Source: Lepidodermella squamata (Eukaryota; Gastrotricha). From it: 64,000 nt of DNA. Below, piece by piece: positions 33,965 through 43,132 of this stretch. The number at the start of each line of letters is the position of its first letter. Position 1 is the first letter of the stretch. The notes under the pieces are model-generated. The model was not told where the DNA came from. It searched no databases and worked only from the letters and a program-made list of their open reading frames with translations. The DNA lies in NCBI GenBank assembly GCA_047495785.1, contig JBLDXI010000003.1, positions 2,046,001-2,110,000 of the forward strand, given 5' to 3'. The translations under genes and the position numbers were made by a program.

Positions 33965-34357
33965 CTTATGACTTCATTTCATCATCAACTGCTGGAATTT
34001 GTTTGATGGCAAGGGTGACAATCGGTTAAAATAAATGAAAAGTTTATTTCTGTTCAACATTCAGTCTGTTGTTGGTTGATTTGAGCACTGAACAGGATTG
34101 GCCTATATTGGAAGCTGCTGCTATCCGAAAATTTCCGCATTGTTAAAATAGCGAAGATAGTAAGTGATCAAAAGGAAAATTACAGCCCGCTATTCGTATT
34201 ATTCATATTATTTTTCCGAATGGCACGGTTTTTTACTTTGGATAGCAGGCATAATAGGTTTAACCAGCGAAAACATTAATGAAGCAAAATAATTATACTC
34301 AATCACAAATTTAAACGGGGAGTGTCACTGGCTCAAGACGCAGGTGCAGCGTTAAGA
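33965..34357. other. intergenic, convergent 3' ends
   Basis: 393 bp between the 3' ends of the NB-ARC gene and GPCR gene 7. Apart from the polyadenylation signal nothing is seen. Confidence 0.45.
34030..34035 (+). terminator. polyadenylation signal of NB-ARC gene
   Basis: AATAAA, 66 bp after the stop codon at 33964. Confidence 0.45.
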
Positions 34358-36625
34358 TTATTGGCCTTTCTTTGGTCGGAACAGGATGCAAGTAGTGGTG
34401 CAGGATACCAAAACGCAGAATACCGAGAAGGACATAGATCGCATTAGAGGAGATGGCTGCACTAAAATGATGAGAAGACAAGCAATAGAGAGCGTGCCTA
34501 TATTTGAGACCATCAAACGGATCACATTAAGATCGGCATACGCCTTTAACTGCACGCTATTCCTTAACCCGTATCCCATTATGGCTAAGAACACGTGTGA
34601 TATGGAGTGAAGAGCAAGAATAAGCTTTTGGTAAAACGTCCTATTCTGATAGCAAATTTCCACCATACTGAAAAGTTCAGTATCTGTCATCGAATGGTAT
34701 TCCCTCGATACCAGGATATTTTTCACTATTGGGGTATCGACAATCAGCCAAACTCCAACGTAAAAAGCCGTAAATACCGAAACTGACAAAAACGATGCTT
34801 TCAGGAAACGGGTCGAAAGCTTTTCGTAGGTTGCTGGCCTGAATTTTGTAGTACTTCTTTTACGAGGTTCAAAGATTCCATTTCTACGTTGGTTGCATTC
34901 TTTCAGCCTCATTTTATGCTCAATCGAGTATTTCAGGTAATAATGGAAGCCAAGTCGCGATAATGGTTGGATCAAGACCATAGATAGCGATATAGCAGTG
35001 AGAATCTGACCAGCAACGCAAGTTCCAGATCCTGGCTGCAACAAGTTGAGAATCGCAACTATGTCAAGGAGCGTGAGACCTGTGAATGTAACAAAGTACC
35101 CCAACTTGCTGTCTCGAACACCAAAACCTTTACGACCCATTCGAATGACTAAAAATATCACGCGGGTAGCAAATGACACGACACTAATTGTAAAGACAGA
35201 CCATAAGAAAGCATCCGGAACTGTCAGGACTTCAGTCCTAACCCGCCTCCTATCAAGCGGAGGCTGCCTGTCTGCAGTATACCAAATGAGTTTGCTGACA
35301 AACTTTGTTATCACATAACTCTCCAGATTGGTCACCGAAGCATTTTCCTTCGGCTTGATGTAGTATCTGATTTGCCGCTTCGCCTCAGGGGTCCACTGGA
35401 CGACAACATACGTTTCGTCATCATGCTCCCCTCGCTCTGAGTATCTGAACAATCCAGCGAATCGGAAACCCTGAAATTCTGTCCTAGCTACAGACGCATT
35501 AACTGCACGAGAGACAGCTGCCGGCTCGCGACTGTAGTCACTTAGTGTCATATTTTGTTTGTTGAGCATGTTTTCAGCTGCGTCAAGTGACATTACCGCT
35601 TGAAGAGCTGCGTCATGGCAGATGGCTAGTTTATCCACATCCTGCATTTGCGATGCATTAACGACGTTTTCGTAGAAATCACTGGAAAAAGACGAAAAAT
35701 CCATGTCCAGAGACGATGTCAAACTCTGATCCTCTGTAGCGGAAGCCCAAGCAATCCAATAAACATGTCTCATTTGGTCTGAAATCGAAGACTTGCTGCA
35801 GCCAGGGTAAACGCCGTCAGAAATTTTTTCCGCGTCAACGTAAGACGATAAACTGAAGATGAAAGCGTATTTAGGTCCTGTTAGGCCGAATTTGATAGCC
35901 TGGCATAGGAGACGGATAAGTAATGTTGGGCCCGACACGACTATAAGTACTCTAGTATCAGATGCGACTAGATCCAGCATGGTTTTGTCATCGAAATCAG
36001 GAACACATGCGAAGAAAGAAACTTCAAATGAAAATTTAATAGCTTCAGTGGCGATATAGCTGCCAATGGTGTAGTCGTAAATCGAATTAGCAGTGGTTAA
36101 AACTCCAAATCTGGCCCATTTCCCAACCGATGAAATGAAGCGCAGGTAAGCATAGGTCACTAACTCACCGGTTCCTCGTAATCGATAGAAATTAGGGAAC
36201 CGATCTCGCTTAGCCGTAAGTTGGGGTGCACTACATCCTATGGCAGTTTGAACCATATTCAAGTGGTGTAACTGGGGCGCCATGGCAAGACACCCCGTAG
36301 CGAACCATCCGCCGACTATAAGCGGTGAGAGATGAGACTCATTGAAATTTCGATGAAAGCTGACAGCTGATTTCGGCATGTACACACCATTGGGCCCTTC
36401 ATCTTTGAAAACAGGCTGTAAATGATAATGAGGTAAGATGTCTGGCCTTGAGTTGATTTTGTTCAGAACTAGTTCAATGCTAGCTCTGCAAGCTTCCCCT
36501 CGCTTGGGCTCATCACCGGTTACCGGGATGAATGATAAAATCCGGAGAGTTTCTGGTTTCCCTTCAACTTCGAGTGGAAGTTGGAGCGAAAAAGCGATGG
36601 TTAAAATCCAAATTGTCTTATACAT
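34358..36625 (-). CDS. GABA-B-like class C GPCR, gene 7
   Basis: Single exon. I choose the Met at 36625 (755 residues) because it begins a signal peptide (MYKTIWILTIAFSLQLPLEV); the frame runs 38 codons further, to 36739, with non-signal sequence. The Venus-flytrap domain has GDEPKRGEAC, FKDEGPNG, VGGWFATGC, FRFAGLFRYSERGEHDDETYVVVQWTP and the linker WYTADRQPPLDRR, then 7TM. Its loop between TM3 and TM4 is about 50 residues and basic, and the tail is only a few residues (KKGQ). With genes 8 and 9 it forms a subgroup marked by GEHDDETYVV (AEHDDETYVV in gene 9) and GGW[FY] in place of GP[FYW]. The function is inferred as a membrane receptor of unknown ligand. Confidence 0.87.
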   Translation of the reverse strand: MYKTIWILTIAFSLQLPLEVEGKPETLRILSFIPVTGDEPKRGEACRASIELVLNKINSRPDILPHYHLQPVFKDEGPNGVYMPKSAVSFHRNFNESHLSPLIVGGWFATGCLAMAPQLHHLNMVQTAIGCSAPQLTAKRDRFPNFYRLRGTGELVTYAYLRFISSVGKWARFGVLTTANSIYDYTIGSYIATEAIKFSFEVSFFACVPDFDDKTMLDLVASDTRVLIVVSGPTLLIRLLCQAIKFGLTGPKYAFIFSLSSYVDAEKISDGVYPGCSKSSISDQMRHVYWIAWASATEDQSLTSSLDMDFSSFSSDFYENVVNASQMQDVDKLAICHDAALQAVMSLDAAENMLNKQNMTLSDYSREPAAVSRAVNASVARTEFQGFRFAGLFRYSERGEHDDETYVVVQWTPEAKRQIRYYIKPKENASVTNLESYVITKFVSKLIWYTADRQPPLDRRRVRTEVLTVPDAFLWSVFTISVVSFATRVIFLVIRMGRKGFGVRDSKLGYFVTFTGLTLLDIVAILNLLQPGSGTCVAGQILTAISLSMVLIQPLSRLGFHYYLKYSIEHKMRLKECNQRRNGIFEPRKRSTTKFRPATYEKLSTRFLKASFLSVSVFTAFYVGVWLIVDTPIVKNILVSREYHSMTDTELFSMVEICYQNRTFYQKLILALHSISHVFLAIMGYGLRNSVQLKAYADLNVIRLMVSNIGTLSIACLLIILVQPSPLMRSMSFSVFCVLVSCTTTCILFRPKKGQ

Positions 36626-37382
36626 TTCAGGTGAAAAAATTGAAAAATAGTGCGAAAGGTCGTCTATCCCCATATGAGCGATAGGTATATGTAAATAGTC
36701 AGATTTCAGGAAATAATAAACAGACCTGATAAAGACCATGCTGCTCCAAACCTAGATGTCTCCAATCGGCACAAAGGATAGCTTATAGTGTCCATAGTCT
36801 GAGCGCAATCATCCTTCATATGTTTATTACTGTATTACCCAGGCTTTTTTGACTGCCATTACTGATGTGGCTTCATTTTACTATCTGGGTTGTGATCGAA
36901 AGAAAAGTGCAAACTTTGATTCATTAACAATTGAATGGATGAACCTGGCGAGCCAATTTTCTTACCACAGCTAGTTCTCAGGTTTGGCTAACGCCAGGTA
37001 AAATTTGACTCTCATTGGGTCGTTCAATGTGGCATTACATACATTACATACATACATACATTACATACATACATACATACATACATTACATAAATTACAT
37101 ACATTACACACATTACACACATTACAATTACATTTTCCCTTCGATCACAACCCTGTATATCAATTTATCCTCCTGAAAGTGTTCACTAGTGCACTATTTT
37201 TCTGGTAATCCGCATCCTTGTTAGATGTTCCTTGTGGTAATATTAAAGATTTTTGGCAACAGCAACATCATTAAATTAATCCTGGTTTATTCTTGCAAAC
37301 ATCCATAGTGAATGTCGAATCATGAATCAACGCATCATTTTTATACAGTTATTATGGAATAGCTAGTACGTAAATTCAAAAC
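36626..37382. other. intergenic between GPCR genes 7 and 8
   Basis: No gene supported. It contains the TACA-type microsatellite listed separately. Confidence 0.45.
37033..37132. repeat. imperfect (ACAT)n microsatellite
   Basis: About 100 bp of ACATACAT units interrupted by ATTACAT and CACATTACA variants, in the spacer upstream of gene 7 and downstream of gene 8. Confidence 0.9.
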
Positions 37383-39782
37383 CTACGATTGCTCCACATT
37401 CTTTCGGTGAGTGAATAGGATAACGCTAGCGCATATCGATGTAACTGAAGTGAAGCAAGACAGCGCAATGGATTGACTAGCGGGCGAATTTCTGAGTAAA
37501 GCTACGACAAGCACGCAAGCCAGGAGAAGGGTCGTCAAATTGATAGTGGCAAGTCTGATTCTCACGAGATCCTTGTAGACTCTAACCTGCTGGCTGTTAC
37601 GAAGTGAGTAGCTGATAATTGAACTGAGCACCAGGAGAAGTGCATGGATGAGCGAAGGAACAATTACCCACGCTGTTTCAAAGCTGGAGCGGCACACAAA
37701 AGTATATACGATATGCAGGGTGTCTGTTTCTAGGTCATAATCCCCGCCAGGGTTTGTCAGCTCAGTTCGCTGCAGAAAGGGAGAATCAACCGTAAACCAG
37801 ATTGCAAGGTAGACTATGGTTAATATAGTGATTACGAAGAACCCTGCGAGAAACACAAGTTTCCGCTTTCGAATATAACGCTTAGGGTCGAGATTTTTCT
37901 TCCTTTCCGAAATTTGACTGTTCGCCGGTGATGCCGAAGTGGGCACGTTTTTACGACCTCTAGTTCCGAATCGCTTTCTTGACATCTTGATAGTCCCAGT
38001 AGTTTTGAAACTTGAACTGCTTTCATCAGGTACAATGCTGAAAGTTCCGATTGAGTAGTGGAATAAAAGCCTGATAAAGGTCTGGTTTTGAAGGAGTGTG
38101 ATGCCTAGTATAGGAAGGATTCTCTCGGCGAAGCAGTAAAGCTTTGACGTAAAATTGTCTGCCGGCAAAGCGAAGATGATCGCGGCAGAGTCAAGGGAGA
38201 TGCAACCCATCAACGACGTGATGGTGTCCCATGGGTAACCAAAGTTCCTAGTTCTGTCACCGGCAAAAACCTCGTTGAAAATACCTCGAAATGACGCAAT
38301 TTTGAAAACGAAAGTCGAACAAGACAACGCGACAATGAACCAAAGGAATGCTATGGGAACAGACTTGTTTTCAATGCTGAGAGACCATTTATCTTTCGGA
38401 GGTAGTCCATTCGAAGTGAACCATGTGGGCTCGGCAATAAATTTTCTAATTCTATAGCTGTCCATGTTGAAAACGGAATCGCCCTCTTTTGGTTTGATGA
38501 ACATCAGAAATTGGCGTTTCTTTTCAGGAGTCCATTAAGCCACAACATAAGTTTCGTCATCATGCTCACCTCTTGCTGAATACTGAAAATTTCCAGCAGT
38601 TCTGAGGCCTTTGTAGACTGTCTTGAAAACAGTTTCATTCAACACCCTCATAATCAACCTCGGCGTTATTTTGTAGTTTCTCAGCGATGTGTTGTGTTCT
38701 TCTTTTAGAATAGCTTCAGTGGCATTAAGAACTAACGCAGCTTGAAGGGCGGAATCGTGGCATATCGCTCGCTTCTCATAGTCGAGAAGGACAGTAGCAT
38801 TAGTCCCGACGTATTCGTTGAAAATGTCCGTGAACTTGGTGTAGTTATAGTTAAGCGTCGAAATCTCGCTAGGTTCGTCCGTCTCAGAAGTAGCGGCCAC
38901 CCAAAATGTGTACTTCATCTGTTCTCTAACGACCGCTTTCGAGCAGTTGGGCATCGGCATGTCGGCTAGATTGTCCGGGTTGAAGTACGAGCCGTAATTC
39001 ATCATGAATGCGTATTTGGGACCGGTCATTCCTGCTTTATAGGCGACGCACAAAAATCTGATCAATTGGGTCGACGAGCTAACAAAAACCACCCGGGTGT
39101 CTGTCTTAATCAAGTCAGAAATCGCATTATCGTCAAAATCGGTAACAAATCCGAGGTAAGAAACTTCGAAGCCATTGCGATTTGCTTCTGTTGACATGTA
39201 TAACGCCATATCGTAATCGAATGCGCTTGTTGCATCGGCTAGAATTCCAAAACGCTGCCATTTCCCATAGTCTCGCATGAATCTGAGCTGAGCATACGAC
39301 AAAAGTCTGCCAATTCCTCTTAATTTGTACAAGTTTGGGTATCGATCTCTTTTTGCCTCTAGGAGAGGACTGATACAACCAGTGGCAGTGTGCACCATAT
39401 TGAGATGATGAAGTTGAGTTCCCCCAGAAACACAGCCAGGAGTATACCATCCCCCTATCATGAATGGGGATTGATACACCCGACTGTTTGGTGGTTGTTC
39501 TTCGAATTTTCGCACGAAATCAACCGTTGCTTTTGGCACGTTGCGCCCGAGTATCCCTTCATCGACGAAATAGGCTTCGATACTGAATTCCGGCAGAATG
39601 TCCATCCTTCGATTAACCTCTCTGAAGACCAACTCAGTTGCAGCCATGCAGGACAGCCCTTTCCGCGGTTCGTCCCCGGTCATTGGTATTATAACCATAA
39701 CTTGCAATGAATTACTTTGTCCCATGTCTCCTTGGCCCATGGTAGATATAACCAGAGCGAGAATTAAAAATGCTGAAAGCAT
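37383..39782 (-). pseudogene. GABA-B-like class C GPCR, gene 8, interrupted by one stop codon
   Basis: The frame runs 800 codons from 39782 to 37383 with one internal TAA at 38535-38537. It would otherwise be a full-length receptor: signal peptide (MLSAFLILALVISTMG), GDEPRKGLSC, YFVDEGILG, IGGWYTPGC, FKTVYKGLR...ARGEHDDETYVVA, then TAA exactly where all paralogues have the Gln of VQWTP, then WTPEKKRQFLMFIKP, linker WFTSNGLPPKDKW and 7TM. One C-to-T change (CAA to TAA) explains it. No frameshift, deletion or other stop is visible, so the loss is recent, or it is a segregating allele, a sequencing error or read-through. If truncated, the product is a 415-residue ectodomain that would be secreted. 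Confidence 0.8.
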
Positions 39783-40374
39783 GACTGAAACTTCCTGCTC
39801 AATTTTAGCAACGCTAATAGTTGTTAAAGCTTCTTGATAATTCGAAAACTGTATACTGTTTCTATCGAAACTAATTAATGGAAAGCAGTTATAAGTTTCG
39901 ATTCAACGCAGAGTGCTTCCGCCTCGACGCGGAACAAGGAATTAGGAAATTGCGGAGTCACATTTTCAGACGCATTACAGCGACTTGGAATTTTTTGTTG
40001 GAACAGAAGACAGAATGCGTTGGAGGCATTTTTTCTCCTGTCCAGTGAACTGCCTGCGCAAAGCTGAATGTCCTTCAAGAGCTGAAAGCTAGCATTTACG
40101 GTCTATCCGGAATTCACTCTGCCTGAGGGATACGGTCTTGAGTGCATCCGTTCCCAGACGTAGCCTTTCGAATCGTAATTGTTCCGTCTTGATTCTTTCC
40201 TATTCATGGGCGTCTGTCTCGGTTCAAATTATGCTCACCAATCTACACCCCGTGTTTATGCCTGAATTTCAACGTCAGTGCATCAGTGCTTCTGTCTTCT
40301 TCCGCTTGGCTATAAAATCCAGTTATTGAAAAATCTGGCGTATGACGCTAGCTTTGAAGTCTTCAATTTATTCC
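39783..40374. other. intergenic, no gene seen
   Basis: 592 bp between the start of gene 8 and the 3' end of the Sushi-Kunitz gene. The short frames here have no recognisable domain. Confidence 0.4.
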
Positions 40375-41124
40375 TCAGAATAATCCTTGCTTGAAATTTA
40401 AACATGAATTCAAGCAAACAGCTTTTGAAGCAAAGACATTGTTAGCAGCCCCTCGAATCTGAGACTGCCAACATACGTTAGTCTCAACACAATCATTCAA
40501 AACAGTGTTGTACCTATAAACTAGAATAGTCTCATCACAAAGCGATGAAGATAATCCATCCATATTCGTACAGTCATTGATTGGCCGGTGTTGAAGATTA
40601 GATGGAAAATTGATAGTCTGGGTCAAGTCAATTACGCATTTTGGGGGCTTAGTCCAATAATTGTCGGGTTTACAAAAGATAATTCCATCACCATCAATCA
40701 TTCGCCGTAAGTTGACACATTCATAAATCGCAAATTCGACCCCTCTACGTGACATTTGAGCGTTGTACAATGTTGCAGATGCTCCTTCTACATAGGGAGG
40801 CTCGCCGCATGATCCACCTTAAAACATATAATATTTCAATCAATTTATCAAATAGAGAATAATACTCTTACCTGGGTATGGAGCTCTCACTAATCTCGCA
40901 TCTCTATCGATCGCCGATGTCGGGAAAACTGTTGGCCAAGTGAAGTAAACTGGGGTGCTTGTGGTAGGATGGGTCAGCAACAATCTCCCGAATGGGCCGA
41001 TAGTTTTATCGAGATCAACATTGTTATTACCGTATCGGTTGATGACTGGGTCATAAATTTGAGGCTGAAGTAAGGCTAACTGACAAAAGAGCGAGGACGA
41101 AAGAATTTCTAGAATGAAACGCAT
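40375..41124 (-). CDS. secreted Sushi-Kunitz two-domain protein
   Basis: Two exons: 41124-40872 and 40817-40375, with a 54-nt intron, giving 231 residues. Exon 1 encodes a signal peptide (MRFILEILSSSLFCQLALL) and a linker. Exon 2 opens with a Sushi/CCP module (four Cys at about 87, 117, 132 and 144, with W138 and the closing KPPKC), then a Kunitz/BPTI-like domain from C166 with C-x15-C, YN before the third Cys, NNVFASKAVC and a final C-x3-C. The residue after the second Kunitz Cys, where the P1 inhibitory residue sits, is Asp, so trypsin inhibition is unlikely. The C3-C4 spacing is also shorter than usual. It is a secreted binding protein by inference. Confidence 0.75.
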
Positions 41125-41797
41125 TTTTTGAAAAAGAGGTTTGGGGTAGCCGTTCTGGGTATTTTATTGTGTACTGCGAGGTAAACAGACCCCAATAGGT
41201 TTTGTTGTTATTTTGTGGTGTGACACGATGTAAGCAAGAAAAAACTGCTTATCCTCGCGCGGCCGCAATGAGAATAAACAGCAGTAAGTGCGTGACAACA
41301 AAAATGCACTGCAAGCTTTAGTTGAACTAGTTACTTTGTTAAATTTTCTCATGAGGCCATTTTCGAGGCGTAAATAATAGAATCGCACCTGTCAAGACTG
41401 AGGAAAAGAATGCAAATAGGCAGACAAAGCAGTGGATTTAACCGAAATTCCGTGTGAATTACCGGATAAGGGGAGGGGGAGGTGGGGGCTAAGAAACTAC
41501 AGGGGGAACCTTTGGTCAGATAAATTCTGGGCTGAAAATACCCATGAGTACCTCGAGGATCCTGGGTACTTCGTACGACTGGGTGGCAAAGTATCCACAA
41601 TGACCTGGGCAGAGGCGGGGCCGACTCAGGGTACGGCTTAGGAAATTCAGCATTCAGCACCTAGTTTTTTCACTCGCATTTCATCTTGCTTCGAATTCAT
41701 TTATTTTCTGTCATAGCTGCATTGAAAAGCATGCAAAAAATCTATGTATAGCGCTGTCACCAAATTGTCTTTTCGATCAACGAAAGACTGTAGTTAT
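41125..41797. other. intergenic with dispersed repeat
   Basis: No gene supported. The segment near 41495-41550 (CAGGGGGAACCTTTGG...CAGATAAATTC) recurs near 49240 and, inverted, near 50260-50290. Confidence 0.4.
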
Positions 41798-42668
41798 TTA
41801 AGGATTTGCGGCGATATTCTTGATAATCCAGTCGTAGAAGTAGCTTGTCTTGCCGAAGACAGGCGGGCGGGGTCCGGCGCAAGAGCTTTCGCCGAAGGAA
41901 ACGAGACCGACAAGGGATGCGGCTCCGTCAGCACCGGTGAGGGTCAACGGACCACCAGAGTCGCCAACACAAGGGGCCGAGTCAGTGTTCTCAGCGCAGA
42001 CCATCGAGTCGTGCCAGAGGGATCCCTGAAAATTCAAAAAATTGCGACACGCCACACTTATATTGGGTAGAACTTACCCAGAAGCCCTTGCAGTAGCTAG
42101 CAGATCGGCCGTAGATGGTGGTCCACTGGGCGATTTGAGGGTAGACCCTCGGGACGTTGAGTCCAGGGTTGGTGTTGCCCCAACCAGCAACAACAACAGG
42201 CTTCTGATCGACCTCAGTCTCAGCGGTCGGGATGCAGACGCGGTTGACGTAGTTGCTGTTGAAGTTGATCTTGCTGCTGAGCTTCATCAATCCAACATCG
42301 TAGCCACGGCCGACCTTGCCATACATCTCGTGCTTGATGACCTTGGAGACCTTGATAACCTGAGCATCAGGATCGACAGCCTTCGCCGAGTTGTTCACGG
42401 CGCCCAAGCGGATCTGGTACGTTGAAGCCGAGCTGGTCAGGCAGTGAGCAGCAGTTATGATCCACTGGTCGTCGATGATCGAGCCGCCGCAAGAATGGCT
42501 ACCGCTAAGCGATTGCATGGAGATGAGCCATGGGAACTGGCCTTTCTGCGCATTTATGCCGCCGATGATGCGGGAAATCGGCACTTTAGTCTTACCGCAG
42601 CCTGGCTCGTTAATAGCAGCCGAAGCGCATGCGACCAAACAGGCCGCGATTACAATAGTGACCTTCAT
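41798..42668 (-). CDS. S1-family (trypsin-fold) serine protease, secreted zymogen
   Basis: Two exons: 42668-42078 and 42025-41798, with a 52-nt intron, giving 272 residues. Signal peptide 1-18, a short propeptide, and an activation site R33 followed by IIGG. The catalytic triad is complete: H75 (TAAHC), D124 (YDVGLMKL) and S220 (GDSGGP). The S1 pocket is not trypsin-like: the residue equivalent to chymotrypsin 189 is Ala, and that equivalent to 226 looks like Pro, so cleavage after Lys or Arg is not expected. Cleavage after small or hydrophobic residues is possible. A propeptide Cys (C24) may stay linked to the catalytic domain, as in chymotrypsin. A TATA-like element lies 52 bp upstream. A digestive or extracellular role is inferred. 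Confidence 0.88.
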
Positions 42669-42719
42669 TCAGCTAACAGGAAATTCGAGTTAATAACTTC
42701 CCCGTGGCTTTATCGATGG

Positions 42720-42727
42720 CTTAAATA
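42720..42727 (-). promoter_or_regulatory. TATA-like element of S1 protease gene
   Basis: TATTTAAG on the minus strand, 52 bp before the start codon. Confidence 0.4.
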
Positions 42728-43132
42728 GCAACAGTTTTTTTGCAGGGCGTGAACCCGGCCTTATCTCACGCCGGTGTGGAGTGGATTCAAGTGCGTTTCC
42801 TTTTTTTATAACACCTTAACTGATCTTGCCGTAGTTTATCTCACGCCGCTTGGCTCGAGGCCAAACTGTTAATTGCACGGCGGTCGATTTTTTATCGCTC
42901 GAACCACGTCTGAATCGTGAGGAAATGGCCCCTTTTTGGTAAAAAAAAAAGCCGGCAGATAAGGTTTGATTTCATTAAATACCCAATTTACGTCACCCGC
43001 GTAGTTCGTGGCTTGGTTTTTGAGGACCTAATTGGACATGACACGAATCGTACTTTGAAATGCTTTCCCACGAAAGCTTAGTCGTGTGATATGGTTCTTT
43101 ATTCATGAGAAGAGTTTTAACATAATAGTTTA
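42728..43132. other. intergenic, upstream of S1 protease gene
   Basis: No gene seen. A repeated CTCACGCCG motif appears near 42764 and 42840 and may be regulatory, but this is only a visual impression. Confidence 0.35.

Noticed and set aside
37033-37132. The ACAT tract as a CRISPR-like array
   Set aside because: It is a simple microsatellite with no unique spacers.
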